DNA of 40,848 nt from Rodentibacter caecimuris (GCA_001998905.1 MLAA01000029.1:1-40848), one strand, 5' to 3'. Shown: positions 10,893 through 21,024, counted from the first letter of the stretch. Program-made: numbers and translations. The notes: a model not told the origin generated them from the sequence alone.

Positions 10893-13800
10893 TGACTGAG
10901 TTGGAATTAGAAAATCAGGTCGAAGAGACCGTCGTGGAAGACTCAGTTCAGGAAGTTTTGAAACCTGTGAGTTTAAACGGACAATCCGATATTATTCGAG
11001 GAAAATTCCGCTCTTTAACATTAATTAATTGGAACGGTTTTTTTGCTCGGACATTTGATTTAGATGAGTTGGTAACAACATTATCTGGTGGGAACGGAGC
11101 AGGAAAATCCACTACAATGGCAGGCTTTGTAACTGCATTGATTCCTGATTTGACCTTGTTACATTTTCGTAATACGACGGAGGCTGGCTCGACAGGCGGA
11201 TCCCGGGATAAAGGGTTACACGGTAAATTACGTCCAGGCGTGTGCTATGCAGTATTAGATACAATTAATTCTCGTCATCAGCGTATTTTAGTTGGGGTAA
11301 GGTTGCAACAGATTGCCGGACGGGATAAAAAAGTCGATTTAAAAACTTTTTCAATTCAAGGCGTGGAATTATCTCAAAATCCAACCGCACTTTTCACTGA
11401 AAGTGTCGGAGAACGGCAAGCCAGAGTATTGAGTTTAGCTGAACTTAAAGATAAAACGGAGCAAATAGGCGCACAATTTAAGCAATATCACTCTATTGGC
11501 GATTATCACGCAATGATGTTTGAATTAGGGCTTATTCCAAAACGCTTACGTTCTTCCTCCGATCGGAGTAAATTTTATAAACTCATTGAGGCTTCATTGT
11601 ATGGAGGAATTTCTAGTGCAATTACTCGTTCTCTAAGGGATTACTTATTGCCGGAAAACCTTGGTGTACGTAAAGCTTTCCAAGATATGGAAAGTGCATT
11701 GCGTGAAAATCGAATGACTCTTGAAGCAATTAAAGTAACCCAGGCGGATAGAGATTTGTTCAAGCATTTAATAACCGAAACCACGAATTATGTCGCATCG
11801 GATTATATGCGTAATGCTAATGAACGTTTAGGTAATATTCAAATGGCATTAGGATTTCGCCAAGAGTGGTATAAAGCGAAAGATGAACGGGATTTATCAC
11901 AACACCGACTCGTGGATTTAAGCCGTGAATCAACAGATTTGGCTGAAGCGGAAAAAATTTTGGAAATTGATCACCAAAGTGCCTCTGATCACTTGAACTT
12001 AGTCCTTAATGCTTTACGCCATGCGGAGAAAATTTCTCGTTATCAGGAAGATGTGAATGACTTGACGGAAAAATTAGAAGAACAACGTGCAGTCGTTGAA
12101 ACCGCAAATGAACAGTTTGAGGAAAGTCAAACTCAATTTGAACAAATCGAACAAGATATTGATCATATTCGCTCTCAATTGGCAGATTATCAACAAGCGC
12201 TTGATGCGCAGCAAACCAGAGCATTGCAATATCAACAAGCAATACAGGCATTGGAAAAAGCCAAAACACTTTGCGGATTGGCTGAATTAAATGAACTTAA
12301 CGCGGAAGATTACCATCATGAATTTGCTGCACAGGCTGAGAACTTGACAGAGCAAGTGATTGATTTAGAACATAAAATGTCAATTTCTGAAGCAGCAAAA
12401 TCACAATTCGATAAAGCCTATCAATTAGTTTGTAAAATCGATGGTGATGTACCCCGTTCGGCAGCTTGGGAATCGGCAAAAGCGTTATTAAAAGAATTTC
12501 CAACCCAAAAAGTACAGGCTCAGCAAACACCACAACTTCGTACCAAATTATATGAGTTAGAGCAACGCTATGCTCAGCAACAAAGTGCGGTCAAATTACT
12601 AAATGATTTTAATCAGCGTAGCGGTCTAGATTTACGAAGTGTAGATGAATTGGAAAATTTCTATAGTGAGCAAGAAGCACTTATCGAGGATCTCAATGCC
12701 GAACTTTCTGAACAAGTAGAAAACCGTTCTACGTTACGCCAAAAGCGTGAAAATCTGACCGCACTTTATGAAGAAAATGCACGTAAAGCGCCAGCGTGGT
12801 TGACTGCTCAATCCGCCTTAGAACGCCTACAAGAGCAAAGTAGTACACAATTTTCTTCAAGCCAACAAGTAATGCATTTTATGCAAGAACAGCTGGCAAA
12901 GGAACGCGAATTAACGATATTACGCGATCAGCTTGAACAACAACGAGATCAGTTAGATGAGCAAATATCTCGTTTAAGTCAGCCTGACGGTTCGGAGGAT
13001 GCTCGTTTAAATACACTAGCGGAACGCTTTGGTGGTGTGTTGTTATCAGAACTTTATGATGATGTACCTATTGATGATGCCCCTTATTTTTCTGCATTAT
13101 ATGGACCGGCACGGCACGCTATTGTTGTAAGGGATTTAAATACAGTAAGGGAACAATTAGCTCAACTTGAAGATTGTCCAGATGACTTATATTTAATTGA
13201 GGGAGACCCGGCGGAATTTGATGATAGTGTTTTATCTGCGCAAGAACTTGATTTTGGGGTGGTTGTACAAGTTTCAGAGCGTGAACTGCGTTACTCTAAA
13301 TTCCCAGAAATTCCGTTATTTGGTCGGGCTGCGCGCGAAAAGCACTTAGAATCTCTACAAATTCAGCGCGATGAAATTGCTGAACGTTATGCACAATGTG
13401 CTTTTGATGTACAGAAATGCCAACGTTTGCACGATCATTTTAGCCAATTTGTTGGTTTACATTTAGCTCTTGCATTTCAACCAGATCCTGAACAAATAAT
13501 GACAGAAATTAGTCATCAACGTAATGATATTGAACGAGAGTTAAGCCAATTTAGCAGTGGAGAACAGCAGCTACGGATTCGCTTGGATAAAGCAAAAGAA
13601 AATATTCAATCGTTGAATAAGATTATTCCACTGTTAAATTTATTAGATGATGCAGAGCTTCTTGATCGTATTGATGAATGTCGAGAACAACTGGATATCG
13701 CAGAGCAAGATGAATCCTTTATTCGCCAACATGGCGTAACGTTGTCACAACTGGAGCCTATTGCGAATAGTTTACAAAGTGATCCGGAAAATTATGAGCG

Positions 13801-15397
13801 TTTAAAAACAGATTTAGGGCAAAAAATTCATCAACAAAAACAAGTTCAGCAAAGAGTTTTTGCTTTAGCTGATGTGGTACAGCGCAAAAACCATTTTAGC
13901 TATCAAGATTTGGGACAGACAGAAACTTCTGAACTAAATGATCAACTTCGTCAACGTTTGGAAAGAATGCAAGCTCAACGCGATCTTCAACGTGAACAGT
14001 TACGTCAGAAGCAAACACAATTTACTCAGTATAATCAAGTGCTTATTCAGCTTCAAAGCGCTTTTGACAGTAAAAATCAAATGCTTAATGAATTAATCCA
14101 AGAAATTGGTGAATTAGGTGTTAGAGCCGATGATAGTGCAGAGGCGCGTGCAAGATTACGCAAAGAGGAACTCTATCAACAACTTTCTACTGCTAGACAA
14201 CGTCGTGCTTATGTTGAAAAGCAATTAACCTTAATTGAAAGTGAATCGGAAAATCTTAATCGCCGTATTCGTAAAGCGGAAAGAGATTATAAAACACAGC
14301 GTGAACTTGTTGTGGCCGCTAAAGTAAGTTGGTGTGTCGTATTGCGTTTATCTCGCAATAGTGATGTAGAAAAACGGCTAAATCGTCGCGAATTAGCCTA
14401 TTTGTCGGCAGATGAGTTACGCTCTATGTCGGATAAGGCATTAGGAGCATTGCGAACGGCAGTTGCAGATAATGAATATTTACGAGATAGTCTGCGACTA
14501 TCGGAAGATAATCGTAAACCGGAAAATAAAGTGCGATTTTTTATTGCGGTATATCAGCATCTGCGTGAGCGGATTCGTCAAGATATTATTAAAACAGATG
14601 ATCCGATTGATGCTATTGAACAAATGGAAATTGAACTTTCTCGTTTAACTGATGAATTGACCGGACGGGAGAAAAAATTAGCGATTAGCTCGGAAAGTGT
14701 TGCTAACATTATGCGTAAAACGATTCAACGGGAGCAAAATCGTATTCGTATGCTTAATCAAGGGTTGCAGAATATTGCTTTCGGACAAGTTAAGTCAGTG
14801 CGTTTAGTCGTCAATATTAGGGATACCCATGCAATGTTATTAAATGCACTATCGGGTAAGAAAGAAGATTATCAAGATCTATTTAGCGATAATCGTATTA
14901 CCTTCTCGGAAGCAATAGCAAAACTCTACCAGCGAATAAATCCACATATTGATATGGGGCAGCGTACTGCCCAAACTATTGGTGAAGAGTTATTGGATTA
15001 CCGGAATTATCTAGAATTAGAAGTTGAAGTATTCCGCGGTGCAGACGGTTGGTTGCGTGCGGAGAGTGGAGCATTATCTACCGGGGAAGCAATTGGAACG
15101 GGAATGTCTATTTTGTTAATGGTTGTACAAAGTTGGGAAGAAGAAAGCCGTCGTATTCGAGGCAAAGATATCGTGCCGTGCCGTTTACTATTCCTTGATG
15201 AAGCGGCTCGTTTGGATGCAAAATCCATTTCAACTTTGTTTGAATTATGTGAACGGCTCGATATGCAATTACTCATCGCAGCGCCGGAAAATATTAGCCC
15301 GGAAAAAGGTACAACTTATAAGTTAGTACGTAAAATCGCTGGTAACCAAGAACATGTTCATGTTGTCGGATTGCGAGGATTTGGGGTAGAGGAGTAG
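10892..15397 (+). CDS. mukB: Condensin ATPase MukB (SMC-like)
   Basis: SMC-like ATPase that compacts and helps segregate the chromosome with MukE and MukF. The protein is 1501 residues (E. coli 1486). Walker A GGNGAGKS is at 66-73, the ABC signature ALSTGEA at 1394-1400, and Walker [13 protein letters not shown] with D1436 and E1437. Between them lie two long Gln- and Glu-rich coiled coils around a hinge ([20 protein letters not shown] and [16 protein letters not shown], roughly residues 705-750). About 30 acidic residues precede the conserved [21 protein letters not shown]. coli lacks them, while other Pasteurellaceae MukB proteins, as I recall, have such an extension. Three perfect uptake words lie inside the gene (11384, 12581, 12758). 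Confidence 0.98.
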   Translation: MTELELENQVEETVVEDSVQEVLKPVSLNGQSDIIRGKFRSLTLINWNGFFARTFDLDELVTTLSGGNGAGKSTTMAGFVTALIPDLTLLHFRNTTEAGSTGGSRDKGLHGKLRPGVCYAVLDTINSRHQRILVGVRLQQIAGRDKKVDLKTFSIQGVELSQNPTALFTESVGERQARVLSLAELKDKTEQIGAQFKQYHSIGDYHAMMFELGLIPKRLRSSSDRSKFYKLIEASLYGGISSAITRSLRDYLLPENLGVRKAFQDMESALRENRMTLEAIKVTQADRDLFKHLITETTNYVASDYMRNANERLGNIQMALGFRQEWYKAKDERDLSQHRLVDLSRESTDLAEAEKILEIDHQSASDHLNLVLNALRHAEKISRYQEDVNDLTEKLEEQRAVVETANEQFEESQTQFEQIEQDIDHIRSQLADYQQALDAQQTRALQYQQAIQALEKAKTLCGLAELNELNAEDYHHEFAAQAENLTEQVIDLEHKMSISEAAKSQFDKAYQLVCKIDGDVPRSAAWESAKALLKEFPTQKVQAQQTPQLRTKLYELEQRYAQQQSAVKLLNDFNQRSGLDLRSVDELENFYSEQEALIEDLNAELSEQVENRSTLRQKRENLTALYEENARKAPAWLTAQSALERLQEQSSTQFSSSQQVMHFMQEQLAKERELTILRDQLEQQRDQLDEQISRLSQPDGSEDARLNTLAERFGGVLLSELYDDVPIDDAPYFSALYGPARHAIVVRDLNTVREQLAQLEDCPDDLYLIEGDPAEFDDSVLSAQELDFGVVVQVSERELRYSKFPEIPLFGRAAREKHLESLQIQRDEIAERYAQCAFDVQKCQRLHDHFSQFVGLHLALAFQPDPEQIMTEISHQRNDIERELSQFSSGEQQLRIRLDKAKENIQSLNKIIPLLNLLDDAELLDRIDECREQLDIAEQDESFIRQHGVTLSQLEPIANSLQSDPENYERLKTDLGQKIHQQKQVQQRVFALADVVQRKNHFSYQDLGQTETSELNDQLRQRLERMQAQRDLQREQLRQKQTQFTQYNQVLIQLQSAFDSKNQMLNELIQEIGELGVRADDSAEARARLRKEELYQQLSTARQRRAYVEKQLTLIESESENLNRRIRKAERDYKTQRELVVAAKVSWCVVLRLSRNSDVEKRLNRRELAYLSADELRSMSDKALGALRTAVADNEYLRDSLRLSEDNRKPENKVRFFIAVYQHLRERIRQDIIKTDDPIDAIEQMEIELSRLTDELTGREKKLAISSESVANIMRKTIQREQNRIRMLNQGLQNIAFGQVKSVRLVVNIRDTHAMLLNALSGKKEDYQDLFSDNRITFSEAIAKLYQRINPHIDMGQRTAQTIGEELLDYRNYLELEVEVFRGADGWLRAESGALSTGEAIGTGMSILLMVVQSWEEESRRIRGKDIVPCRLLFLDEAARLDAKSISTLFELCERLDMQLLIAAPENISPEKGTTYKLVRKIAGNQEHVHVVGLRGFGVEE

Positions 15398-15410
15398 TAC
15401 TAATACAAGA

Positions 15411-15449
15411 AAAGTGCGGTTAAAAATTTAGTGTTTTTGACCGTGCTTT
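15411..15449 (+). terminator. Terminator of the muk operon, made of facing uptake words
   Basis: AAAGTGCGGT (15411-15420) faces ACCGTGCTTT (15440-15449), one wobble, and the stem is lengthened by AAAA against TTTT inside. A short T-rich tail follows. The left arm holds a perfect uptake word (15412-15420), the right arm a one-base variant. It lies 14 bases after the mukB stop. Confidence 0.7.
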
Positions 15450-15524
15450 ATTGAAAATAACGCTAAATTTTTAGGTCTAGGCATTATTTTAATTCTTATT
15501 TAAATTAAAGGATATTCAACGCTC

Positions 15525-16397
15525 ATGCATTATTTGATTTTTGCCATTCTTTGTAGTGTGGCTGTTTCCGTATTACTGAAAATTGCTCGCCAAAGGAATA
15601 TTATTATCGAACAAGCCATCGCGTTTAACTATATTATGGCAATCTCTTTATGTTATTTTTTACTTAAACCCGATTTTCAAGGGAAAACTTTTACTGAGTT
15701 TTTTGTACATAGCGAAAGCCGTTGGATTTTTATTAGCTTAGGAATTCTGTTACCTTGCGTATTTATTTTTATGTCAAAAGCGGTAGAATTTGCCGGTATT
15801 GTGCGCTCTGATGCAGCGCAACGCCTATCCCTATTTTTACCGATTCTTGCCGCCTTTTTTATTTTTAACGAAGATTTAAGTCAATCAAAATTAGTTGGTG
15901 TAGCATTGGCATTTATTGGCCTATTTTGCCTATTAAGTAAACCGCATAAGCAAAGTGCGGTCAATTTTAAAGGCATTTTGGGGCTGCTTAGTGTATGGCT
16001 TGGATATGGCATCATTGATATTTTATTTAAGCAAGTATCAAAGAGTGGAGGGGCATTTACAACGACATTATTTATTGTTTTCTCATTGTCTGCTTGTGTG
16101 ATGTTTATTTATTTACTTTTTAAGAAAACACAATGGAGCGTTTCAGGTTTTGTTGGCGGAATTATTCTGGGAATATTGAATTTTTTCAATATCCTGTTCT
16201 ATATTAAAGCTCACCAAAATTTCGGTACGAATCCAACATTAGTATTTGCTGGAATGAATATTGGGGTGATTTGTTTGGGTACAATAATTGGCGCGTTAGT
16301 CTTTAAGGAAAAAATAAGCAAAATTAATAGTGTGGGGATTGTATGCAGCCTCGCAGCAATTTTTTGTTTATATTATTTAGATAAGATTCTGGCTTAG
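15525..16397 (+). CDS. DMT-superfamily (EamA-type) permease
   Basis: Integral inner-membrane protein of 290 residues with about ten hydrophobic segments in two similar halves, the usual layout of EamA-type drug/metabolite exporters. The substrate cannot be inferred. The ATG at 15525 is followed at once by a membrane segment; a GGA-like ribosome site lies somewhat far upstream (about 14 bases), so translation may be weak. Charged residues are few and sit mostly in loops (for example KPHKQSAVNFKG at mid-protein, whose DNA contains an uptake word at 15953-15961). It lies 20 bases upstream of sbcB, so the two are probably co-transcribed, but no functional link is known to me. Confidence 0.8.
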   Translation: MHYLIFAILCSVAVSVLLKIARQRNIIIEQAIAFNYIMAISLCYFLLKPDFQGKTFTEFFVHSESRWIFISLGILLPCVFIFMSKAVEFAGIVRSDAAQRLSLFLPILAAFFIFNEDLSQSKLVGVALAFIGLFCLLSKPHKQSAVNFKGILGLLSVWLGYGIIDILFKQVSKSGGAFTTTLFIVFSLSACVMFIYLLFKKTQWSVSGFVGGIILGILNFFNILFYIKAHQNFGTNPTLVFAGMNIGVICLGTIIGALVFKEKISKINSVGIVCSLAAIFCLYYLDKILA

Positions 16398-16417
16398 ATT
16401 TGAATTTGAGAAAGATT

Positions 16418-17842
16418 ATGCAAAAAAACGATTTCAGTTTTTTTATTTATGATTACGAGAGTTTCGGCGTAAATCCTGCTACGGATCGTCCGGCACAATT
16501 TGCTGGTATTCGCACCGATTCTGATTTTAATATTATTGACGAACCGGTAATTATTTATTGTAAACAAACTAATGACTATTTACCTTCTCCAGAGGCCGTA
16601 TTAGTAACGGGGATTACACCTCAAGAATGTAATGAGAAAGGGTTAACAGAACCGGAATTTGCCACTCGTATTTTACAGGAATTTAGCCGTCCGAATACTT
16701 GTGTTATGGGGTTTAATAATATTCGTTATGATGACGAAATGACACGTTATATGTTTTATCGCAATTTTATTGACCCTTATGAATACAGTTGGAAAAATGG
16801 TAATTCTCGTTGGGATTTATTAGATTTAGTCAGGGCTTGTTATGCTCTAAGGCCAGAAGGGATAAATTGGTCTTATGATGAAGATGGATTGCCATCGTTT
16901 CGTTTGGAAAAGTTGACTAAAGCGAATGGAATAGAACATAGCAATGCCCATGATGCTATGTCTGATGTGTATGCGACGATTGCAATGGCAAAGTTAATTA
17001 AAGAAAAACAACCAAAATTATTCCAGTATTTCTTTGATAATCGGGGAAAGAAGGAATTGGAAAAATTAATTGATGTTGCAACGATGACTCCATTGGTACA
17101 CGTTTCGGGAATGCTTGGAAACTATCGTGGTAATACGACTTGGATTGCACCTTTGGCTTGGCATCCCATGAATCAAAACGCACTGATAGTCTGTGATTTA
17201 GCCAAAGATATTAGTAATTTATTAACAAAAAGTGCGGTTGAATTACGACAACATTTATATATGGCGAAATCAGTGCTAGAAACAGAAGAGATTTTGCCCG
17301 TACCTTTAAAATTGGTACATATCAATAAATGTCCGATTTTAGCACCTGCAAAAACCTTATTAGCGGAGAACGCTACTAGATTAGGAATTGATCGTGAATA
17401 TTGTTTACAAAACCTGCAGAATCTTCGTCTATCAAAAGATATTCGAGAAAAAGTCATTGAAGTTTTTACCGATGATAGGATTTTTGAACCGAGTGAAAAT
17501 GTAGAAACTGAGTTATATAGGGGCTTTTTTAATTACAATGATAAAAATAATATGGCAATTTTAAGAGATTTGCCAATAGATAAACTTGCTGATCATAACC
17601 TTTCTTTCCAAGATGAACGTATTCCTGAATTATTATTTCATTATCGAGCAAGGCACTTTTATAAAACATTAACTCGAACAGAACAGCTAAAATGGCAGAG
17701 ATATCGACAAAGAAAATTAGAAAAAAGTGCGGTTGAATTTGAGCAACGTTTACAATCTTTAATTGAACAATACAGAGATGATTCAGAAAAACTTCATTTA
17801 TTAAAGCAAGTGTATGAATATAGTGTAAGGTTATTTGGATAA
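16418..17842 (+). CDS. sbcB: Exodeoxyribonuclease I (SbcB)
   Basis: Processive 3'-to-5' single-strand DNA exonuclease of the DEDD superfamily, used in recombination and mismatch repair. I start it at the ATG at 16418 (ribosome site GAGAAAG just upstream) and not at a TTG 18 bases earlier; this gives 474 residues against E. coli 475. Catalytic blocks are visible: YDYESFG with D12 and E14, the NNIRYDDEMTRYMFYRNF segment near 100-115, and GIEHSNAHDAMSDVYATIAM with the His and Asp of the third and fourth motifs near 178-184. The SH3-like and helical C-terminal parts also match (PLVHVSGMLGNYRGNTTWIA, LLFHYRARHFYKTL). Two uptake words lie within the gene (17230, 17725), both in similar local context. 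Confidence 0.97.
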   Translation: MQKNDFSFFIYDYESFGVNPATDRPAQFAGIRTDSDFNIIDEPVIIYCKQTNDYLPSPEAVLVTGITPQECNEKGLTEPEFATRILQEFSRPNTCVMGFNNIRYDDEMTRYMFYRNFIDPYEYSWKNGNSRWDLLDLVRACYALRPEGINWSYDEDGLPSFRLEKLTKANGIEHSNAHDAMSDVYATIAMAKLIKEKQPKLFQYFFDNRGKKELEKLIDVATMTPLVHVSGMLGNYRGNTTWIAPLAWHPMNQNALIVCDLAKDISNLLTKSAVELRQHLYMAKSVLETEEILPVPLKLVHINKCPILAPAKTLLAENATRLGIDREYCLQNLQNLRLSKDIREKVIEVFTDDRIFEPSENVETELYRGFFNYNDKNNMAILRDLPIDKLADHNLSFQDERIPELLFHYRARHFYKTLTRTEQLKWQRYRQRKLEKSAVEFEQRLQSLIEQYRDDSEKLHLLKQVYEYSVRLFG

Positions 17843-18141
17843 TTTTGTTACATGGTAACTTGAATGCTGTCTTATCTAAGATTAAGAATTAGTATTTTTT
17901 AAGAATAATTACTACTGTTGTATATTCAGCCATGAATTTGATGGGTTGATATAATTAAAAACGACGATACTTTCTATTTGATTTTTATAATGTATTTTCG
18001 TTGCATTCTAGTTGGAAATCTGCTTGCATAAAATATTGAAATACTATAAAATCCGCACGTTTTTTAGCCCGCTTAAAGTGGGTAGTAGTCTATACTCTTC
18101 TGTTTTATATGGAAGTTCGTTTTAACCAATAGAGGGATAAA
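17843..18141 (+). other. Intergenic region sbcB-infC, including the infC leader
   Basis: About 300 bases without a gene. It holds a short inverted repeat GTTAC-ATG-GTAAC right after sbcB, then A+T-rich DNA with no clear terminator, then the infC promoter candidate (18024-18052) and a leader of roughly 80 bases. The leader carries a small hairpin CCCGC-TTAAA-GTGGG (18068-18082). Confidence 0.5.
18024..18052 (+). promoter_or_regulatory. Candidate promoter of the infC-rpmI-rplT operon
   Basis: TTGCAT (18024-18029), a 17-base spacer and TAAAAT (18047-18052, 5 of 6), followed by the G+C-rich CCGCACG. Such a GC-rich discriminator is typical of growth-rate-controlled translation genes. Assigned by sequence match only. 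Confidence 0.5.
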
Positions 18142-18144
18142 ATT

Positions 18145-18687
18145 ATTAAAACCGTAAAAAAAGCGCCGGTCGCTAACCGCCCGAATCGTATTAATGATGA
18201 AATTCGTGTGAAAGAAGTCCGCTTGATCGACCAAGATGGTGAGCAAGCAGGTATTGTGAGTATTCAAGAGGCATTAGAGCGCGCAGAGACATTAGAATTA
18301 GATCTTGTTGAAATTAGCCCAAACGCGGAACCGCCGGTATGCCGCATTATGAATTACGGTAAATTCCTTTATGAAAAGGGTAAAGCGGCAAAAGAACAGA
18401 AGAAAAAGCAGAAAATTGTGCAAGTGAAGGAAATTAAATTCCGTCCTGGTACAGACGAAGGCGACTATCAGGTAAAACTACGCAGCCTGATTCGCTTTTT
18501 AGAAGATGGGGATAAAGCTAAAATTACGGTTCGTTTTCGCGGCCGGGAAATGGCTCACCAAGACATTGGTTTAGACGTGTTAGAACGTGTAAAAAATGAC
18601 CTGGCCGAGATTTCAGTCGTAGAATCTGCGCCTGGAAAATTAGAGGGTCGCCAAGCTGTTATGGTACTTGCCCCTAAAAAGAAATAG
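18145..18687 (+). CDS. infC: Translation initiation factor IF-3, with a non-canonical ATT start
   Basis: Binds the 30S subunit, promotes fidelity of start-codon selection and prevents premature 50S joining. No ATG, GTG or TTG lies near the expected N-terminus: the first in-frame ATG (18208) would delete about 21 conserved residues. Instead two adjacent ATT codons (18142 and 18145) follow the ribosome site AGAGGG, and the frame reads [19 protein letters not shown] onward. Starting at 18145 gives 180 residues, the E. coli length. The conserved body is unmistakable ([56 protein letters not shown]). AUU initiation lets IF-3 repress its own synthesis, a well-known feature of infC. First gene of infC-rpmI-rplT. 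Confidence 0.95.
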   Translation: MKTVKKAPVANRPNRINDEIRVKEVRLIDQDGEQAGIVSIQEALERAETLELDLVEISPNAEPPVCRIMNYGKFLYEKGKAAKEQKKKQKIVQVKEIKFRPGTDEGDYQVKLRSLIRFLEDGDKAKITVRFRGREMAHQDIGLDVLERVKNDLAEISVVESAPGKLEGRQAVMVLAPKKK

Positions 18688-18705
18688 TTAGTGCATAACA
18701 AGTAA

Positions 18706-18738
18706 TAAAAAAAGAAAGTTATCTTTACTTTTTTTTAT
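18706..18738 (+). terminator. A+T-rich hairpin and T8 run between infC and rpmI (possible attenuator)
   Basis: A run of A plus GAAAG, a TTAT loop, then CTTTAC and eight T. The stem is almost all A-T pairs, so termination is probably partial. It lies about 50 bases before rpmI. In enteric bacteria this interval takes part in L20 autoregulation of rpmI-rplT; whether this structure does so here is inference. Confidence 0.4.
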
Positions 18739-18787
18739 TCGCCTAATTATCTGATGTTAAACTTAAACAATGCGGAGTTATTAAACA

Positions 18788-18985
18788 ATGCCTAAAATTA
18801 AAACAGTACGTGGTGCTGCGAAGCGTTTCAAAAAAACGGCTTCCGGCGGTTTTAAACGTAAACAATCTCACTTACGTCATATTTTGACTAAGAAAACCAC
18901 TAAACGTAAACGTCATCTACGTCATAAATCAATGGTAGCGAAAGCTGACCAAGTTTTAGTTGTAGCGTGTTTGCCATACGCGTAG
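18788..18985 (+). CDS. rpmI: 50S ribosomal protein L35
   Basis: Small basic protein of the large ribosomal subunit, 65 residues as in E. coli. It opens [20 protein letters not shown], and the central [20 protein letters not shown] and RHLRHKSMV blocks are diagnostic. The last dozen residues ([12 protein letters not shown]) follow the family pattern. A GGAG ribosome site lies before the ATG. It is the middle gene of infC-rpmI-rplT, with 100 bases to infC and 57 bases to rplT. Confidence 0.96.
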
Positions 18986-19039
18986 GCACAAGCGTACATT
19001 TAGTTAATTTTTAGATCATTAATAGACATAGGAGATTAA

Positions 19040-19396
<357 letters not shown>

Positions 19397-19436
19397 TTTC
19401 ACCATAATCTAGCTTACTAGTTAGAGTAAATTTTTT

Positions 19437-19473
19437 AAGGGTTGATTTTGAGTTAATATCGAAATCAGCCCTT
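19437..19473 (+). terminator. Terminator of infC-rpmI-rplT
   Basis: AAGGGTTGATTT (19437-19448) pairs with AAATCAGCCCTT (19462-19473), 12 pairs with one wobble and a 13-base loop. The 3' side runs into AATTATC with no long T run, while six T precede the 5' arm, so it may work in both directions. Confidence 0.65.
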
Positions 19474-19604
19474 AATTATCTCAAATCATTTTCTGTTCTT
19501 CCAATTTAGTTAATAAATAAGAGATTTAAATTTGTTACTAAGGGTAAAAGAGTATCGTTATTTCCCTAACAATCGTTTCTACCTTTATACTTTAGAGGTT
19601 CGAA

Positions 19605-19679
19605 ATGTATCTTTTAGCATTTCTTTTTCCTATGCTCCTTGGCTTATGTAATATAATGATTCTATGTATAACACTTTAA
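19605..19679 (+). CDS. Possible 24-residue hydrophobic peptide
   Basis: A short frame opening MYLLAFLFPMLLGL and ending ILCITL, almost wholly hydrophobic, with an AGAGG ribosome-site-like sequence 7 bases before the ATG. It could be a small membrane protein or the surviving signal segment of a lost gene. I recognise no family, no promoter is evident, and a frame this short can arise by chance in A+T-rich DNA. Confidence 0.2.
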   Translation: MYLLAFLFPMLLGLCNIMILCITL

Positions 19680-19842
19680 AAATAATTGCTCTACTGAGTT
19701 CAAAGGTAATTAATCCGAAAGTTGGAATATGTGGTCTGAGCACTAATCATTAGTGAAAAACCAGTATTGTAACAGTTCAATTTCCTGCAACATTTGGAAG
19801 ATAAATTGATAAACTTATCCAAACAGTGAAAAAGGAAACAAT

Positions 19843-20252
19843 ATGTCCAAAGTCGTTACTTCCGAAGACAAAAAGCCATGTATCAATCTTTTGCTTTCTG
19901 GCAAACATCCCTGAGTGTCCAAGTCTAAAAAATGAAAAGGAACAGTTAATCTGCACTTAACCGCTGGAAATTTTAATATTATCAAGAGCAAACAAGGTAT
20001 TATTCCTCAATATTCATTACTAATGAGCAACGAGAAATTTAATGTCAGTAAGCGTAAAAAGAATAACTGCGCATCGATAATGCCATATTAAAAAAGATTT
20101 TAACCGTTCTTGTTCGACAAAAACTAAAAGCCTCTTTAATTAAACTCAAACTAGAAGCCTGCTTACAGGGATTTGAAATGAAATGCAGCTCAACAGACAG
20201 AGAAATGCATGAATAATGGGATAATCAAGTCTTTTTTCACTGTCTTAAATAA
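19843..20252 (+). pseudogene. Eroded gene of unknown function
   Basis: An ATG with ribosome site AAGGA 8 bases upstream begins MSKVVTSEDKKPCINLLLSG, then meets TGA at 19912 and again at 19933. The same frame continues open through NLHLTAGNFNIIKSKQGIIP and YSLLMSNEKFNVSKRKKNN to about 20065. The +1 frame then takes over with LRIDNAILKKILTVLVRQKL and KASLIKLKLEACLQGFEMKC, a stop at 20214, and a few more residues. Two stops, a frameshift and a third stop across about 135 codons of protein-like sequence suggest a decayed gene. I do not recognise the family. The alternative is chance open stretches; the well-placed ribosome site and the helix-like Lys/Leu pattern argue mildly against that. Confidence 0.35.
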
Positions 20253-20476
20253 AAATCTGTCGAGATATTATTTACTACATCATCATAGCAAGCCCCTACT
20301 ATGCGGCGTAATGTATTGAAGATTTTTACAACTCTAGATGGTTTTATTTTGCATTGTGGTATATATCTTCTAATGATCTAGGAAATTGAATCATTCTAGA
20401 GGAAAATTGTGGGATAAATAGGATATCTTAAATCTGATAAAACATCGCAAAAATTGACCGCACTTTGATTTTGCTA

Positions 20477-20505
20477 CTGATAGCTTGGTTTTTTTATGCT
20501 AGAAT
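20477..20505 (+). promoter_or_regulatory. Promoter of the ribH-nusB-thiL cluster (extended -10)
   Basis: CTGATA (20477-20482, 4 of 6), a 17-base spacer and TAGAAT (20500-20505, 5 of 6) preceded by TGC, giving the extended -10 form TGnTAnAAT. An uptake word (reverse, 20457-20465) lies just upstream. No FMN riboswitch is seen in the 40-base leader. Confidence 0.6.
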
Positions 20506-20545
20506 CTGCCGTCAATTTTATTAGTTATCATATACAGGAAATGCT

Positions 20546-21019
20546 ATGAAAGTATTAGAAGGTTCAATTCCGGCACCAAATTCAAAAATTGCAGTGGTTA
20601 TTGCTCGTTTCAATAGCTTTATTAATGAAAGTTTATTGGAAGGTGCTGTTGATGCGTTAAAACGTATTGGACAAGTAAAAGATGAAAATATTACAGTAGT
20701 GCGTGCGCCAGGGGCTTATGAGTTGCCGTTAGTTGCTCGTCGTTTAGCAGAAAGTAAAAAGTATGATGCTATTGTCGCATTAGGTACGGTTATTCGTGGT
20801 GGTACGGCACATTTTGAATATGTGGCTGGTGAGGCGAGTAGTGGCTTAGGACAAGTTGCAATGCAATCGGAAATTCCGGTGGCATTTGGTGTGTTAACTA
20901 CTGAAAATATTGAGCAAGCTATTGAGCGAGCTGGTACGAAAGCGGGTAATAAAGGTGCAGAGGCTGCGCTCGTTGCGCTAGAAATGGTTAACTTATTACA
21001 ACAAATTGATGTGGCGTAA
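20546..21019 (+). CDS. ribH: 6,7-dimethyl-8-ribityllumazine synthase
   Basis: Condenses 5-amino-6-ribitylamino-uracil with dihydroxybutanone phosphate to make lumazine, the penultimate step to riboflavin. The protein is 157 residues (E. coli 156). Family blocks are [39 protein letters not shown], the substrate-site [20 protein letters not shown] and the phosphate-site [20 protein letters not shown]. It heads a tight cluster; nusB starts 5 bases after its stop, the common ribH-nusB pairing. Confidence 0.97.
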   Translation: MKVLEGSIPAPNSKIAVVIARFNSFINESLLEGAVDALKRIGQVKDENITVVRAPGAYELPLVARRLAESKKYDAIVALGTVIRGGTAHFEYVAGEASSGLGQVAMQSEIPVAFGVLTTENIEQAIERAGTKAGNKGAEAALVALEMVNLLQQIDVA

Positions 21020-21024
21020 TCGGT

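Larger units (their letters stand above)
19474..20456. other. Long gene-poor region between rplT and ribH
   Basis: About 1 kb with no intact gene of normal size and no recognisable RNA. It contains a 24-codon hydrophobic frame (19605), a perfect palindrome CACTAAT-C-ATTAGTG (19741-19755), and a stretch that reads like an eroded gene (19843-20252). The remaining 200 bases up to the ribH promoter show nothing I can name. Composition is A+T rich and stop codons are frequent in all frames. Confidence 0.6.

Noticed and set aside
12006-12533. Several frames of 60-90 codons on both strands within mukB
   Set aside because: They are out-of-frame shadows of the MukB coiled coil, whose codon pattern keeps other frames open.
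20506-20545. FMN riboswitch before ribH
   Set aside because: The leader is only about 35 bases and shows no conserved RFN helices.
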